Assembly (NCBI RefSeq): GCF_905397435.1 | Contig: NZ_CAJPVI010000001.1 | Coordinates: 186,001-250,000, forward strand | Reading direction: 5' to 3' | Source of the DNA: Cupriavidus numazuensis | GTDB taxonomy: Bacteria; Pseudomonadota; Gammaproteobacteria; Burkholderiales; Burkholderiaceae | Length of the DNA: 64,000 bases | In this document: positions 20,789-32,314 of the stretch, one piece after another | Numbering within the stretch: the stretch's first letter is position 1 | Layout of the letters: each line of letters starts with the position of its first letter | The notes under the pieces: generated by a model | Told to the model about the DNA's origin: nothing | The model's input: the letters and a program-made list of their open reading frames with translations, nothing else | Database searches by the model: none | Made by a program: the position numbers and the translations under genes

Positions 20789-22654
20789 TCAGCCGAGTTC
20801 CTGCACCTTGCGCCCGGCCAGCGCGCTCTTGATCGAGCGATCCATGCGGCGGGCGGCGAATTCGTCGGTGCCGCGCGACAGCGTCTCGACGGCAGCCTTG
20901 ATGGCGTGATGATCCTCGCCGGTGGCGATCTGGCGCACCGAGACGATCAGCGCCTCGACCGCGGCACGCTCGTCGGCGGACAGCAGGTCGCCGTCGGTCT
21001 CCAGCGCACGCGTGGTGGCTTCGACCAGACGGTCGGCCTCGACGCGCTCTTCGGCCAGCGCACGGCTCTTCATGTCGTGCTCGGCCTCGCGGAAGCCTTC
21101 CTGCAGCATGCGCGCGATGTCGTCGTCGGCCAGGCCATACGACGGCTTCACGGTGACCGACGACTCCACGCCCGAATGTGTCTCGCGCGCGGTAACCGAC
21201 AGCAGGCCATCGGCGTCGACCTGGTAGGTCACGCGGATGCGTGCCGCGCCAGCAACCATCGGCGGGATGCCGCGCAGTTCGAAGCGCGCGAGCGAACGGC
21301 AATCGCTGGCCAGTTCGCGCTCGCCCTGCAGCACGTGGATCGCCATGGCGGTCTGGCCGTCCTTGAACGTGGTGAACTCCTGCGCGCGCGCCACGGGAAT
21401 CGTGCTGTTGCGCGGGATGATCTTCTCGACGAGGCCGCCCATGGTTTCCACGCCGAGCGACAGCGGAATCACGTCCAGCAGCAGCCAATCTTCGCCCGGC
21501 GCATGGTTGCCCGCCAGCAGGTTGGCCTGCATGGCGGCGCCGAGCGCGACGACGCGGTCCGGATCGAGATTGGTCAGCGGCGGCTGGCCAAAGAAGTCGC
21601 CCACCGCCTTGCGGATGGCCGGCATGCGCGTCGCGCCGCCGACCAGCACCACGCCCTGGACTTCGTCCGGCGCCACGCCCGCGTCGCGCAGCGCCTTGCG
21701 CACCGGCGCCAGCGTCTTCTGCACGAGATGCGCGGTGATGCTGTCGAAGATTTCGTCAGTCAGCGTCAGGTGCACGATCTCGCCCGAGTCCAGCACGGCG
21801 TCGATCACCGTGCTGTCGCCCTCGGACAGCGCTTCCTTGGCAGCGCGCGCGCGCACCATCAGCAGGCGCATGTCCTGTGCCGACAGCGGCTGCAGGCCTG
21901 CCCGCTCGACGATCCAGCACAGCAGGCGCTGGTCGAAATCATCGCCGCCGAGCGCGGAATCGCCACCCGTGGACAGGACTTCGAACACGCCCTTGGTCAG
22001 CTTCAGGATCGAGATATCGAAGGTGCCGCCGCCGAGGTCATAGACCGCGTAGATGCCCTCGGACGCATTGTCGAGGCCGTAGGCAATGGCCGCGGCGGTG
22101 GGCTCGTTAAGCAGGCGCAGCACTTCCAGCCCGGCCAGGCGCGCGGCGTCCTTGGTGGCCTGGCGCTGCGCTTCGTCGAAATAAGCCGGCACGGTGATGA
22201 CGGCGCCGACCAGGTCATCGCCAAGCGAATCTTCGGCGCGCTGGCGCAGCGTCGCAAGAATCTCGGCCGAGACTTCCACGGGGCTCTTCACGCCTGCCAC
22301 GGTCTTGATCTGCACCATGCCCGGTGCATCGATGAAGTCGTAGGGGCTGTGCTCGTTATGGGCCACGTCCTTGAGGCCACGGCCCATGAAGCGCTTGACC
22401 GAAACGATGGTGTTCTTCGGGTCGCGCACCGCCTCGTCCTGGGCGCGGTAGCCGATATGCGTGGTGCGGTCCGGCAGGTAGCGCACCACCGAGGGCAGCA
22501 GCGCACGGCCGCGCTCGTCGCCTAGCACTTCGGGAATGCTGTTGCGCACGGCCGCCACCAGCGAGTTGGTGGTGCCAAGGTCGATGCCAACGGCCAGGCG
22601 GCGTTGATGGGGCGCCGGCGACATGCCGGGTTCGGAAATCTGGAGCAGTGCCAT
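20789..22654 (-). CDS. hscA: Hsp70-type chaperone HscA
   Basis: Specialised Hsp70 that, with HscB, drives cluster transfer from IscU. The 621-residue product starts [13 protein letters not shown] and has the Hsp70 nucleotide-binding signatures [25 protein letters not shown] and [11 protein letters not shown], followed by the substrate-binding domain. The C-terminus is truncated relative to DnaK, as in HscA. ATG 22654 was chosen over the in-frame upstream start because the conserved N-terminus begins there. Confidence 0.96.
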   Translation of the reverse strand: MALLQISEPGMSPAPHQRRLAVGIDLGTTNSLVAAVRNSIPEVLGDERGRALLPSVVRYLPDRTTHIGYRAQDEAVRDPKNTIVSVKRFMGRGLKDVAHNEHSPYDFIDAPGMVQIKTVAGVKSPVEVSAEILATLRQRAEDSLGDDLVGAVITVPAYFDEAQRQATKDAARLAGLEVLRLLNEPTAAAIAYGLDNASEGIYAVYDLGGGTFDISILKLTKGVFEVLSTGGDSALGGDDFDQRLLCWIVERAGLQPLSAQDMRLLMVRARAAKEALSEGDSTVIDAVLDSGEIVHLTLTDEIFDSITAHLVQKTLAPVRKALRDAGVAPDEVQGVVLVGGATRMPAIRKAVGDFFGQPPLTNLDPDRVVALGAAMQANLLAGNHAPGEDWLLLDVIPLSLGVETMGGLVEKIIPRNSTIPVARAQEFTTFKDGQTAMAIHVLQGERELASDCRSLARFELRGIPPMVAGAARIRVTYQVDADGLLSVTARETHSGVESSVTVKPSYGLADDDIARMLQEGFREAEHDMKSRALAEERVEADRLVEATTRALETDGDLLSADERAAVEALIVSVRQIATGEDHHAIKAAVETLSRGTDEFAARRMDRSIKSALAGRKVQELG

Positions 22655-22751
22655 GATGATTCTTCGCTTTCTCGTGCGCGATGATGTCCGCCGCACAGGC
22701 GGCTTTCGCGACGGGCGCCATTGTCACATGGCCCCGCCAAACGTGCCGGGA

Positions 22752-23270
22752 CTACCCTTCCAGCCGGTCGATCGCCTCGCTGGTATCGTGTTCGATCTTC
22801 TCGATGAACATCAGCTGCCGTACTGCCGCACCCGCGGCTTCGTTGTCGCCTGCATCGAGCAGCGCGCCAAGCGCGGTGTGCCGCTCGCGCTTTTCCTTGC
22901 GCAGCCCGCGCAGCAGGCCATCGAGACGGTCCACGTCGCGGGACTCGACGGCGTCTTGCAGATCCTCGCGCCACTCCATCTGCTGCATCAGGAACGCGGG
23001 CGACATGGCGGTGTTGTTCTCCGCCTGCACGTCCACGCCGCGCAGTCCCAGCAGGTAGATCGCGCGCTTGAGCGGCTGGCGCAGCGTGCGGTAGGCCTCG
23101 TTGGCATGCGCGGCCCACTGCATCGCCACGCGCCGCTCGGCCTCGCCCGCCTTGGCGAAGCGGTCCGGATGCGCCTGCGACTGCACGGTGCGATACGCGG
23201 CGTCGAGCGCCGCTTCATCGACGCCGAACTGCACCGGCAGGCCGAACAGCGCAAAAAAATCGTCTTTCAA
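22752..23270 (-). CDS. hscB: Co-chaperone HscB, probable TTG start
   Basis: J-protein partner of HscA that binds IscU. It has an N-terminal J domain with HPDRF near residue 35 and a C-terminal helical IscU-binding domain. The conserved start (K)[10 protein letters not shown] is preceded by TTG at 23270 with GGGGAAG upstream, giving 172 residues, which is the family length. An ATG at 23315 would add 15 unconserved residues and has no Shine-Dalgarno; I prefer TTG but cannot prove it. It lies 97 bp upstream of hscA. Confidence 0.9.
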   Translation of the reverse strand: MKDDFFALFGLPVQFGVDEAALDAAYRTVQSQAHPDRFAKAGEAERRVAMQWAAHANEAYRTLRQPLKRAIYLLGLRGVDVQAENNTAMSPAFLMQQMEWREDLQDAVESRDVDRLDGLLRGLRKEKRERHTALGALLDAGDNEAAGAAVRQLMFIEKIEHDTSEAIDRLEG

Positions 23271-23320
23271 AGCTTCCCCAACAAAAAGGAGCGGCCGCGC
23301 CGCCCCCTTGTGCATTCACG

Positions 23321-23557
23321 TCAACCGCGTCCGGCGCGTTCAGTGAACTGCGCCCAGTCGGCCGGCGGTTCATTGCGATCGCATTTCAGGCAGTTCACGA
23401 CGGCGCCAAGCCGTGCCGCCCTGCCCTGCTCCGTGGCCGTCCACGGCCGCAATTGCCAGGGCGGGTTGTGGCGCATGTGCTGCCCGTGACCGCAATCGAG
23501 TTCGGCGACCCAGTCGCCTTCCTCATCCCGATGGAACCCGACGATGCTGCGTTCCAT
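23321..23557 (-). CDS. DUF3565 small Cys/His protein inside isc operon
   Basis: A 78-residue protein that I place in the DUF3565 family; function unknown. It begins MERSIVGFHRDEEGDWVAEL and contains CGHGQHMRHNPPW and NCLKC. Three Cys and several His could form a metal-binding site. It lies between iscA (22 bp) and hscB (50 bp) in the same direction, so it is very probably co-transcribed with the cluster-assembly genes. A role in metal or cluster handling is inferred from position only. Confidence 0.8.
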   Translation of the reverse strand: MERSIVGFHRDEEGDWVAELDCGHGQHMRHNPPWQLRPWTATEQGRAARLGAVVNCLKCDRNEPPADWAQFTERAGRG

Positions 23558-23579
23558 CCGGCGTCTTCCAGCCCAGCAC

Positions 23580-23900
23580 TCAGACCGTGAACGACTCGCC
23601 GCAGCCGCACTCGTCCTTGACGTTCGGGTTGTTGAAGCGGAAACCTTCGTTCAACCCTTCGCGTGCATAGTCGAGTTCGGTGCCGTCGATGTACGGCAGG
23701 CTCTTGGCGTCAACGATGACCTTGATGCCGTGCGTCTCGAACACCTGGTCTTCAGGGTGCAGCTCGTCAACATATTCGAGCTTGTAGGCCAGGCCCGAGC
23801 AGCCAGTGGTCTTCACGCCCAGGCGCAGGCCTACGCCCTTGCCACGGCGTTCCAGGTAACGGGCCACGTGCCTGGCGGCCTTCTCGGTCATCGTGATCAT
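23580..23900 (-). CDS. iscA: A-type Fe-S carrier IscA
   Basis: Cluster or iron carrier of the ISC system, 106 residues. The three conserved Cys are in [10 protein letters not shown] (about residue 34) and in DECGCGESF near the C-terminus. It lies 37 bp downstream of iscU. Confidence 0.96.
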   Translation of the reverse strand: MITMTEKAARHVARYLERRGKGVGLRLGVKTTGCSGLAYKLEYVDELHPEDQVFETHGIKVIVDAKSLPYIDGTELDYAREGLNEGFRFNNPNVKDECGCGESFTV

Positions 23901-23937
23901 CGTTGCGTCTTCCTTCTTCTTTCGGAACCCAAGAAAC

Positions 23938-24339
23938 TCAGGCGGCCTTCTGGTCGGCAGCCGGGTGCTTCTTCTTGTAGTCCTCGACGGCCGCCTTGAT
24001 GGCGTCCTCAGCGAGGATCGAGCAGTGGATCTTGACCGGCGGCAGCGCCAGTTCTTCGGCGATCTGGGTGTTCTTGATCTCGAGGGCCTGGTCGACGGTC
24101 TTGCCCTTGACCCACTCGGTCACGAGCGACGACGAGGCGATGGCCGAGCCGCAGCCATAGGTCTTGAACTTGGCGTCTTCGATCACGCCGGCCTCGTTCA
24201 CCTTGATCTGCAGCTTCATCACGTCGCCGCAAGCCGGGGCGCCGACCATGCCGGTACCCACGTCGTCGTCGTTCTTGTCGAACGAACCGACATTGCGGGG
24301 GTTTTCATAGTGGTCGAGAACCTTCGTGCTGTATGACAT
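23938..24339 (-). CDS. iscU: Fe-S cluster scaffold IscU
   Basis: Scaffold on which clusters are built before transfer by HscA/HscB. The 133-residue product has the ligands in [25 protein letters not shown] and [14 protein letters not shown], with the HscA-binding LPPVK motif. The C-terminus adds a Lys/Ala-rich tail. It lies 67 bp after iscS. Confidence 0.97.
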   Translation of the reverse strand: MSYSTKVLDHYENPRNVGSFDKNDDDVGTGMVGAPACGDVMKLQIKVNEAGVIEDAKFKTYGCGSAIASSSLVTEWVKGKTVDQALEIKNTQIAEELALPPVKIHCSILAEDAIKAAVEDYKKKHPAADQKAA

Positions 24340-24406
24340 TTTGCTTACCTCTTGCGTATCTTTTACGGGGGGTCTTGCTCTTATTCTTGCTTGGGCTGGC
24401 GGATGC

Positions 24407-25624
24407 TCAGTGCGCGGCCCACTGGATCGAATTCAGGTCGACGCCGTCCTTGAACATCTCCCACAGCGGCGACAGGTCGCGCAGCTTGCCGATCTTGTTC
24501 TTGAGCAGTTCGACCGTGTAGTCGACTTCCTGCTCGGTCGTGAAACGGCCAACCGTGAAGCGGATCGAGCTGTGCGCGAGTTCGTCATTGCGACCCAGTG
24601 CGCGCAGCACGTACGACGGCTCCAGCGAGGCCGAGGTGCAGGCCGAGCCCGACGACACGGCCACGTCCTTGATCGCCATGATCAGCGACTCGCCTTCGAC
24701 GAAGTTGAAGCTGACGTTCAGGTTATGCGGCACGCGCTGTTCGAGGTCGCCGTTCAGGTAGACCTCTTCCATGCTCTTCAGGCCATTCCACAGGCGGTCG
24801 CGCAGCATGCGGATGCGCTCGTTCTCGGTCGCCATTTCCTCGCGGGCGATACGGAACGCTTCGCCCATGCCGACGATCTGGTGCGTGGCCAGCGTGCCCG
24901 AGCGCATGCCGCGCTCATGGCCGCCGCCGTGCATCTGCGCCTCGATGCGCACGCGCGGCTTGCGGCGCACGTACAGCGCGCCGATGCCCTTCGGGCCATA
25001 GGTCTTGTGGGCCGAGAACGACATCAGGTCGACCTTCAGCTTGTTGAGGTCGATCACCACCTTGCCGGTCGCCTGCGCGGCGTCGCAATGGAAGATGATG
25101 CCCTTCTCGCGGCAGATCTCGCCGATCTGCGCGATGTCCTGGATCACGCCGATCTCGTTGTTCACATACATGACCGACACCAGGATCGTGTCCGGGCGGA
25201 TCGCCTGCTTGAGCACGTCCATGTCGATCAGGCCGTTTTCCTTCACGTCGAGGTAGGTCACCTCGAAGCCCTGGCGCTCCAGTTCGCGCGTGGTGTCGAG
25301 CACGGCTTTGTGCTCGGTCTTCACCGTGATCAGGTGCTTGCCCTTGCCCGAATAGAAGTTCGCGGCGCCCTTGATCGCCAGGTTGTTCGACTCGGTCGCC
25401 CCCGACGTCCACACGATTTCACGCGGATCGGCGCCGACCAGCGCGGCCACCTGCTCGCGTGCCTCTTCGACCGCACGCTCCGCATCCCAGCCATACGCGT
25501 GGCTGCGCGACGCGGGATTGCCGAACTGCTCGCGCAGGTACGGAATCATCTTGTCCGCCACGCGCGGGTCCACCGGCGTGGTGGCCGAGTAATCCATGTA
25601 GATGGGGAAATGTGGGGTGCTCAT
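24407..25624 (-). CDS. iscS: Cysteine desulfurase IscS
   Basis: PLP enzyme that takes sulfur from cysteine for clusters and for tRNA thiolation. The 405-residue product contains the PLP lysine in [14 protein letters not shown], and the persulfide loop [14 protein letters not shown] with its catalytic Cys near residue 328. It has the C-terminal IscU-binding tail ([10 protein letters not shown]...). 65 bp separate it from iscR. Confidence 0.97.
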   Translation of the reverse strand: MSTPHFPIYMDYSATTPVDPRVADKMIPYLREQFGNPASRSHAYGWDAERAVEEAREQVAALVGADPREIVWTSGATESNNLAIKGAANFYSGKGKHLITVKTEHKAVLDTTRELERQGFEVTYLDVKENGLIDMDVLKQAIRPDTILVSVMYVNNEIGVIQDIAQIGEICREKGIIFHCDAAQATGKVVIDLNKLKVDLMSFSAHKTYGPKGIGALYVRRKPRVRIEAQMHGGGHERGMRSGTLATHQIVGMGEAFRIAREEMATENERIRMLRDRLWNGLKSMEEVYLNGDLEQRVPHNLNVSFNFVEGESLIMAIKDVAVSSGSACTSASLEPSYVLRALGRNDELAHSSIRFTVGRFTTEQEVDYTVELLKNKIGKLRDLSPLWEMFKDGVDLNSIQWAAH

Positions 25625-25689
25625 CGTTATGACTGCCTTTTTTCAGGGGGACCGCTGATCGCTTGTATCGCTGCTTGCTACCGGACGCT

Positions 25690-26250
25690 TCAGGACTGCG
25701 CCAGGCTGAAAACCGAATTCACCACCCGGGCACGGACCGGCTTTTCGGCGGGCTTTTCCGCCTTGCCGCGCGCCGCGGGTGCCGCCTGCTGCACGGCAGC
25801 GTCTTCGCGCATATCGTGCAGGACAGCCGGCTGCTTCGCGCGCTGCTGGTCCACCAGGTTCTTGAGAGAGACGGAGTCGAGGTATTCGACCATCTTCTGG
25901 TTCAGCGTCGCCCACAGCTCGTGGGTCATGCAACGCCCGGAGCCGTCATCTCCGTTACAATTGCCCTTTCCACCGCACTGGGTGGCATCGAGCGGCTCGT
26001 CCACGGCGATGATGATGTCCGCCACGGTGACGTCTTCCGCCTTGCGCGCGAGGCTGTAGCCACCACCCGGTCCGCGCACGCTTTCGACGATCTCATGGCG
26101 GCGCAACTTGCCGAACAGCTGTTCCAGGTAGGACAGCGAGATCTTCTGCCGCTGGCTGATGCCCGCGAGCGTGACGGGCCCCTGGTCCTGGCGCATGGCC
26201 AGGTCGATCATCGCAGTGACCGCAAAGCGGCCTTTGGTGGTCAGTCTCAT
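25690..26250 (-). CDS. iscR: Rrf2-family Fe-S regulator IscR
   Basis: Cluster-sensing repressor of its own operon. The 186-residue product starts MRLTTKGRFAVTAMIDLA, has the Rrf2 winged helix (ISLSYLEQLFGKLRRHEIVESVRGPGGGY), and a ligand loop C-GGKGN-C-NGDDGSGR-C-MTH. The spacing between the second and third Cys is eight residues rather than the five of E. coli IscR. The C-terminal tail is Ala/Lys-rich. It is the first gene of the isc operon and has an IscR type 1 site in its promoter. Confidence 0.95.
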   Translation of the reverse strand: MRLTTKGRFAVTAMIDLAMRQDQGPVTLAGISQRQKISLSYLEQLFGKLRRHEIVESVRGPGGGYSLARKAEDVTVADIIIAVDEPLDATQCGGKGNCNGDDGSGRCMTHELWATLNQKMVEYLDSVSLKNLVDQQRAKQPAVLHDMREDAAVQQAAPAARGKAEKPAEKPVRARVVNSVFSLAQS

Positions 26251-26282
26251 GATGCAGGGCTAATACTTGATCGTTTCCGTCA

Positions 26283-26312
26283 AGTATAAAGGTACCCGAC
26301 TATTTCAGTCAA
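26283..26312 (-). promoter_or_regulatory. isc operon sigma-70 promoter
   Basis: On the minus strand, -35 TTGACT (26307-26312), an 18-bp spacer and -10 TATACT (26283-26288), followed by iscR 33 bp further on. The -35 lies inside the IscR site. Confidence 0.8.
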
Positions 26313-26316
26313 CTAC
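26292..26316 (-). promoter_or_regulatory. IscR type 1 binding site
   Basis: The 25-bp site reads, on the minus strand, GTAGTTGACTGAA then ATAGTCGGGTAC. It agrees with the E. coli type 1 consensus (ATASYYGACTRWWWYAGTCRRSTAT) at all but the first and last positions. It covers the -35 box and spacer of the iscR promoter, the position expected for autorepression by cluster-loaded IscR. Confidence 0.85.
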
Positions 26317-26331
26317 CCCTATGGCACCGCA

Positions 26332-28452
26332 TCAAACCTGGCGGCCTCCCGCGACCGGCTCCGCGCCTGCCGTCCGGGGCGGCACGATCAGCAGCAACGG
26401 GTGTTTCAGGATGCGGCGCCGCACGGCCGCGCTAAGTTCGGCCCGGTCTACGCGCCTCAGGTGACGTGATCGCAGCGCCATATTGAACGCCAGTGCAAAG
26501 CTCACGCCCACGTTCAGCACGCCCATCAGCGCGATGCCCGCCACCGCCAGCCACAGCGACGGCAACCGCAAGGCGTCGAGTCCCAGCACGCCCAGCGCCG
26601 TACCCACCGAGCCGGTCGACAGCGTCACGTGCCGCACTTCCATGTGCGGCCCGAAGAAGCTCAGGATCTCGGGCCCGAGCCCCAGCAGGAAACCGAGCGA
26701 CACGTTGGCACTGATGCCCGACATATTGCGTTTCCAGAAATCCGCGAGCCGCAGCGCGCCGCGCTCGCCCCGCACGTAGCACAGGCGCCGGTTGTAGGCC
26801 ATGACATCGTGCACCTTGTGCAGCGCGAACCAGTTGTCGGCCCAGCCCGCGATCAGGCTCGACAGCCACAGCAGCACGCCCGTGAACGCCGCGTAGAGCG
26901 GCGTCGGCCCCAGGATCGAGAACGATTCGATGGTGGCGATGGCCTTGGCCGGCGTGATCAGGTTTGCACCAAGGATCTTGCTGGCCAGCCACTGGATTGC
27001 CAGCGCAACGGGAAAGACCACCGCCAGGTTGCCGAAGATCGCCGCCGCATTGGAACGGATCATCGAGATCGTGTCGTCGACGAACGCCTCGCGCCCTTCC
27101 GGGCGCCCTGCCCCGTCAAGCCGGTGCGCCAGCGCAGGACCCGTCATGGCGGGCTGCTTGGTGGCCAGCGTGAAGTGCGCGAAATGGATGGTCAGGAAAC
27201 TGCCCGCGTAGTTGAGCGAGGCAAGCAGCCCTTCGATGAACTTGTCGAGGTGGAGGCCGTAGATAAAGAACTTGAGGTACACGGTCGCCACCGTGATCAA
27301 GCCACCGCCGGCCGCGGCACGCATGAGTTCGCCATATTCCTTGCGGTCGCGCGTGATGTAGTGCTCACCGGTCTCGGCCGAACGCTCCACCACGCGGCGC
27401 GCCAGTTGCGCGAACGACGCGCCGGCCAGGTCGGACACGCTGCGGCGCGCCTGCGTCGAGCGGATCAGTTCCGCGACCAGATGTGCGTGCATGCCGGGAC
27501 GGCCCGGTTCCACCCACGCGGCCAGCAGCAGCTCAATGCGCGCAAGCTGGACCTTCATCCGTTCGATCTGGAACACGACTTCGACCGAAACGCCGTTTTC
27601 CTCGAGCTCCGCGTAGACCTGATGCGCGGCGGCATGGCATTCGTCCAGCAGTGCGCGGAAATAGTTGAGGCGGTGGCCGAATGCGTCGTCGGTGTGGGCC
27701 AGATCCGGTTCGCACAGGGCCTTGATGGCGCTGTCGAGGTGATAGAACGGCGTGTCTTCTACCTTGCCACGCAGCCGCGAACGCACGGACTGGCTCAAGC
27801 CGGTGGCGCGCACCTGGCTCACGAGCACGGCAATGCTGGTCGACAGCGTGTGTCCGAGCGCGTCCCAGTAGCGCGCCATGGCCTGCGCTCGCACCTCCGG
27901 CTGCCCGGCATCGGCCGTGCTGTCGCGCATCACGCGCGCGAGCCGGCCCAGCAGTTCATCATCCAGCGCCTCGACCCAGTCCGCGTCGTGCGGCCCGACA
28001 AACAGCAGCGCGAACAGCGCCGCCATGTCGCTGAGGTTGGGCGGCGGTGGCAGGAAGCGCGCCTGCATACGGTGCACCATCTCGCTGACGAAGCCCGGAT
28101 GCGACGCCACGCCGGTATCGCAGAACAGCGCCGTCGGATCGTTGTCGCGCACGATGCTGCGCACCGTGGCGCCGAAGCGCCCGGCCCAGTCGGGATGCCG
28201 CTCCAGCACTTGTATCAGGTAGCGCATGCGTACGTGCTCGCGATGGCTGCGGGCATCGCCCCCGGCACGTTCGCCGCCGTCGACCTCCACGCCGGCCATG
28301 CCGTCGCGGCGAATCCAGAAGCCCAGTTCGATCAGCCAGCGGTTGCGGTCCGCCAGCGGCGCGTCAGGATCGGCCGCCATCAGGATGGCGTCGAGTTGCA
28401 GGCTGGCATTGCGCGATTCGCGCCATTTCCGGAACAGGTTTCGAAGCATCAA
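26332..28452 (-). CDS. Gcr-type membrane protein, so-called site-specific recombinase
   Basis: A 706-residue protein of the family named SpecificRecomb/Gcr (COG4389). Function is not established. The N-terminal half is soluble and helical. The C-terminal half has several hydrophobic segments, for example LITVATVYLKFFIYGLHL, NLAVVFPVALAIQWLAS, TPLYAAFTGVLLWLSSLIAG and VSLGFLLGLGPEILSFFG, then another near residues 630-670 (LWLAVAGIALMGVLNVGVSFAL). I see no tyrosine- or serine-recombinase active-site motif, so the family name is probably misleading. It is followed, 37 bp on, by the end of its region; the phosphatase gene is 37 bp upstream. Confidence 0.75.
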   Translation of the reverse strand: MMLRNLFRKWRESRNASLQLDAILMAADPDAPLADRNRWLIELGFWIRRDGMAGVEVDGGERAGGDARSHREHVRMRYLIQVLERHPDWAGRFGATVRSIVRDNDPTALFCDTGVASHPGFVSEMVHRMQARFLPPPPNLSDMAALFALLFVGPHDADWVEALDDELLGRLARVMRDSTADAGQPEVRAQAMARYWDALGHTLSTSIAVLVSQVRATGLSQSVRSRLRGKVEDTPFYHLDSAIKALCEPDLAHTDDAFGHRLNYFRALLDECHAAAHQVYAELEENGVSVEVVFQIERMKVQLARIELLLAAWVEPGRPGMHAHLVAELIRSTQARRSVSDLAGASFAQLARRVVERSAETGEHYITRDRKEYGELMRAAAGGGLITVATVYLKFFIYGLHLDKFIEGLLASLNYAGSFLTIHFAHFTLATKQPAMTGPALAHRLDGAGRPEGREAFVDDTISMIRSNAAAIFGNLAVVFPVALAIQWLASKILGANLITPAKAIATIESFSILGPTPLYAAFTGVLLWLSSLIAGWADNWFALHKVHDVMAYNRRLCYVRGERGALRLADFWKRNMSGISANVSLGFLLGLGPEILSFFGPHMEVRHVTLSTGSVGTALGVLGLDALRLPSLWLAVAGIALMGVLNVGVSFALAFNMALRSRHLRRVDRAELSAAVRRRILKHPLLLIVPPRTAGAEPVAGGRQV

Positions 28453-28489
28453 TTCTCACAAAAGGTGGCGGGACGGCTTGCGCCGTGCG

Positions 28490-28981
28490 TCAGCCGCGCT
28501 CGCGACGCAGGCGCTCGCGCAGCATCTCGACGATGCCGTCACAGGCGTCTTCCACGTAGTCGAGCACGCGCTCGAAGCCGTCACCTTCACCGTAGTAGGG
28601 GTCAGGCACCTCGTCCGCGTCGTGGCGCGTGGCGAAGCTCATCAACAGCCGAAGCTGCTGGGCCTCGGCGTCCGGGCACAAGGCCGACAGGCGCTCGAGG
28701 TTGTCCCGGTCCATCGCGAGCACGAGGTCGAAGCGCGCGAAGTCCGGCACGCCGACCTTGCGGGCGCGCAGCGCCGACAGGTCATAGCCGCGCTGCTGCG
28801 CATGGCGTTGGGTGCGTTGGTCCGGCGCCCTCCCCAGGTGATAGTCGTGGGTTCCGGCCGAATCGAGTTCGACCAGATCGTCGAGACCGGCGGCGACAAG
28901 TTTGGCGCGCAACACGCCCTCGGCCGTGGGCGAGCGGCAGATATTGCCCATGCAGCACATCAGGATGGCGTATTTCTTCAT
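28490..28981 (-). CDS. Low-molecular-weight protein tyrosine phosphatase
   Basis: Cytoplasmic phosphatase of 163 residues. The CX5R P-loop reads CMGNICRS (Cys10 to Arg16), and the general-acid Asp lies in VPDPYYG. ATG 28981 is preceded by CAGGAAGT and places the P-loop at the usual distance from the N-terminus; the upstream ATG 29065 is rejected. In other bacteria such proteins act on tyrosine kinases of exopolysaccharide export or on small substrates; nothing here shows the partner. It lies upstream of the Gcr-like gene on the same strand. Confidence 0.9.
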   Translation of the reverse strand: MKKYAILMCCMGNICRSPTAEGVLRAKLVAAGLDDLVELDSAGTHDYHLGRAPDQRTQRHAQQRGYDLSALRARKVGVPDFARFDLVLAMDRDNLERLSALCPDAEAQQLRLLMSFATRHDADEVPDPYYGEGDGFERVLDYVEDACDGIVEMLRERLRRERG

Positions 28982-29134
28982 GACTTCCTGTCCGGTGAGT
29001 GGATGAAACGCCGCAACAGGCGTCATCCACCCGGCGCAGAGCGCCAGCCATGGGCCGGACCACACCTGGTATCGAGCGTGGGCACCTTGCCGGCGAAGGG
29101 CGCGATTTTACCGCCCCTGACCGGCGGCAACCCG

Positions 29135-29374
29135 CTAGAGCCGTTTAGCCAGCCGCTCTCCGTGCACGAATCCGGCGATTTCCGCCGCTTCGGCAGACTT
29201 GTAGTGGTCGGTGATCAGGGATCTCTCGGTCAGCGTAGCCGCGGCGCGGATATTGCAGCCGGCGCGGCAGACCCGGACGGTGTATTCCCACTCGCTCTGC
29301 GAGCGGAGCCGCACCTGGACCTGCACTTCGTGGGTTTCATAAACCTTCTTCTTCCATTCGCCGATTTCGGCCAT
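29135..29374 (-). CDS. Hypothetical small protein, 79 aa
   Basis: Not recognised. It starts MAEIGEWKKKVYETHEVQVQV and is predicted to be a few beta strands (QVQVRLRSQSEWEYTVRV) containing a CRAGC, followed by a C-terminal helix AEAAEIAGFVHGERLAKRL. Codon usage looks like its neighbours and the minus-strand start is preceded by CTGGAGACGG. It lies between the phosphatase and another small protein of similar general layout (29430-29651). Confidence 0.6.
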   Translation of the reverse strand: MAEIGEWKKKVYETHEVQVQVRLRSQSEWEYTVRVCRAGCNIRAAATLTERSLITDHYKSAEAAEIAGFVHGERLAKRL

Positions 29375-29429
29375 AACCGTCTCCAGGAATGATGGGCGTG
29401 CCGGCGTATTGCGCGCGGGTGCGTTGTTG

Positions 29430-29651
29430 TCAGTTCACCTCGCCGGCGTCGATGGCGCGCATGGCAGCCGCTTCCGCCATGGCCACTGCGGCTTCCGGTG
29501 TCGGCGCTTTGCCGGCCAATGCCTCGAACGTCGGACCGGAAGGTTCGCCAAAGGCGTCGCCAATGCGCAATTGTGCGGCAAAGCCACCGCCCGCTTCCGG
29601 GACCGCGCTGGCCACTACCGTGTAGCCGCCGTATTCGAACTGTCGTTCCAT
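29430..29651 (-). CDS. Hypothetical small protein, 73 aa
   Basis: Not recognised. It starts MERQFEYGGYTVVASAVPEA and has a strand-strand-helix layout ending in TPEAAVAMAEAAAMRAIDAGE. The start at 29651 has GGGAGG upstream. It lies 17 bp downstream of the monooxygenase-fold gene, so the two are likely co-transcribed. The open frame extends far upstream through that gene in another frame, which I ignore. Confidence 0.6.
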   Translation of the reverse strand: MERQFEYGGYTVVASAVPEAGGGFAAQLRIGDAFGEPSGPTFEALAGKAPTPEAAVAMAEAAAMRAIDAGEVN

Positions 29652-29668
29652 GTCGAGCCTCCCGCCGT

Positions 29669-29968
29669 TCAAGGCAGCTTGGCTGCCAGGACTTCGAGCT
29701 TCTGGATCGGCGGCGCGGCGACGAGCAGATCGGGCGCCTTCGCCATCAGCGCAGCCGCCACCTTGCCTGCCAGATGCGCATCGCGCGCGCCTTCGTCCGG
29801 AAACGCATCGAAGATACCGAACGTCGAGGGTCCCAGCCGCAGCGCGAACCAGGCCGTGGTGCCGGCCTCCTGCTCGACCAGCGACAGGCCGTCGCGCAGG
29901 AACTGCTCCACCTCCGCCTCCTTGCCGGGCTTGGCTTGAAGCGGCACCCACAACCCTAGCTTGACCAT
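29669..29968 (-). CDS. Antibiotic biosynthesis monooxygenase-fold protein
   Basis: A 99-residue dimeric alpha+beta barrel protein of the ABM/YgiN type. The typical pattern is present: LWVPLQAKPGKEAEVEQFL, a central TTAWFALRLG and FGIFDAFPDEGARDAHL with the conserved aromatic and His. Members bind or oxidise small quinone or aromatic compounds or haem; no substrate can be inferred. Probable small operon with the 73-residue gene downstream. Confidence 0.85.
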   Translation of the reverse strand: MVKLGLWVPLQAKPGKEAEVEQFLRDGLSLVEQEAGTTAWFALRLGPSTFGIFDAFPDEGARDAHLAGKVAAALMAKAPDLLVAAPPIQKLEVLAAKLP

Positions 29969-30038
29969 GGCGCGTCTCCTGATCTGGCGTGACGCTTTTC
30001 ACTATAGGCCAGCCCGTGCACGGCGCGCCGCCGCGGCG

Positions 30039-32126
<2,088 letters not shown>

Positions 32127-32314
32127 AGGCGACTAGGGGAAAAACCTGAGAAAAGGGGGCGAGTGCGGGGGCAGATACGCTAGAATCTTGGGGTTGCACA
32201 GCCTAGCTTCAAGTCAGTCAACGCCCGCAAGCAGGTCTGCCGCACGCCCCCCAGCGCAGTCCGAAGCATTCTACGCCTTCCCGTTTTCTTACATTGCCGA
32301 CCACGAGAGTCCAA

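Noticed and set aside
24326..28983. Long plus-strand frames opposite iscS and the Gcr-like gene
   Set aside because: Compositional shadows; no start signals or motifs, and the opposite strand genes are conserved.
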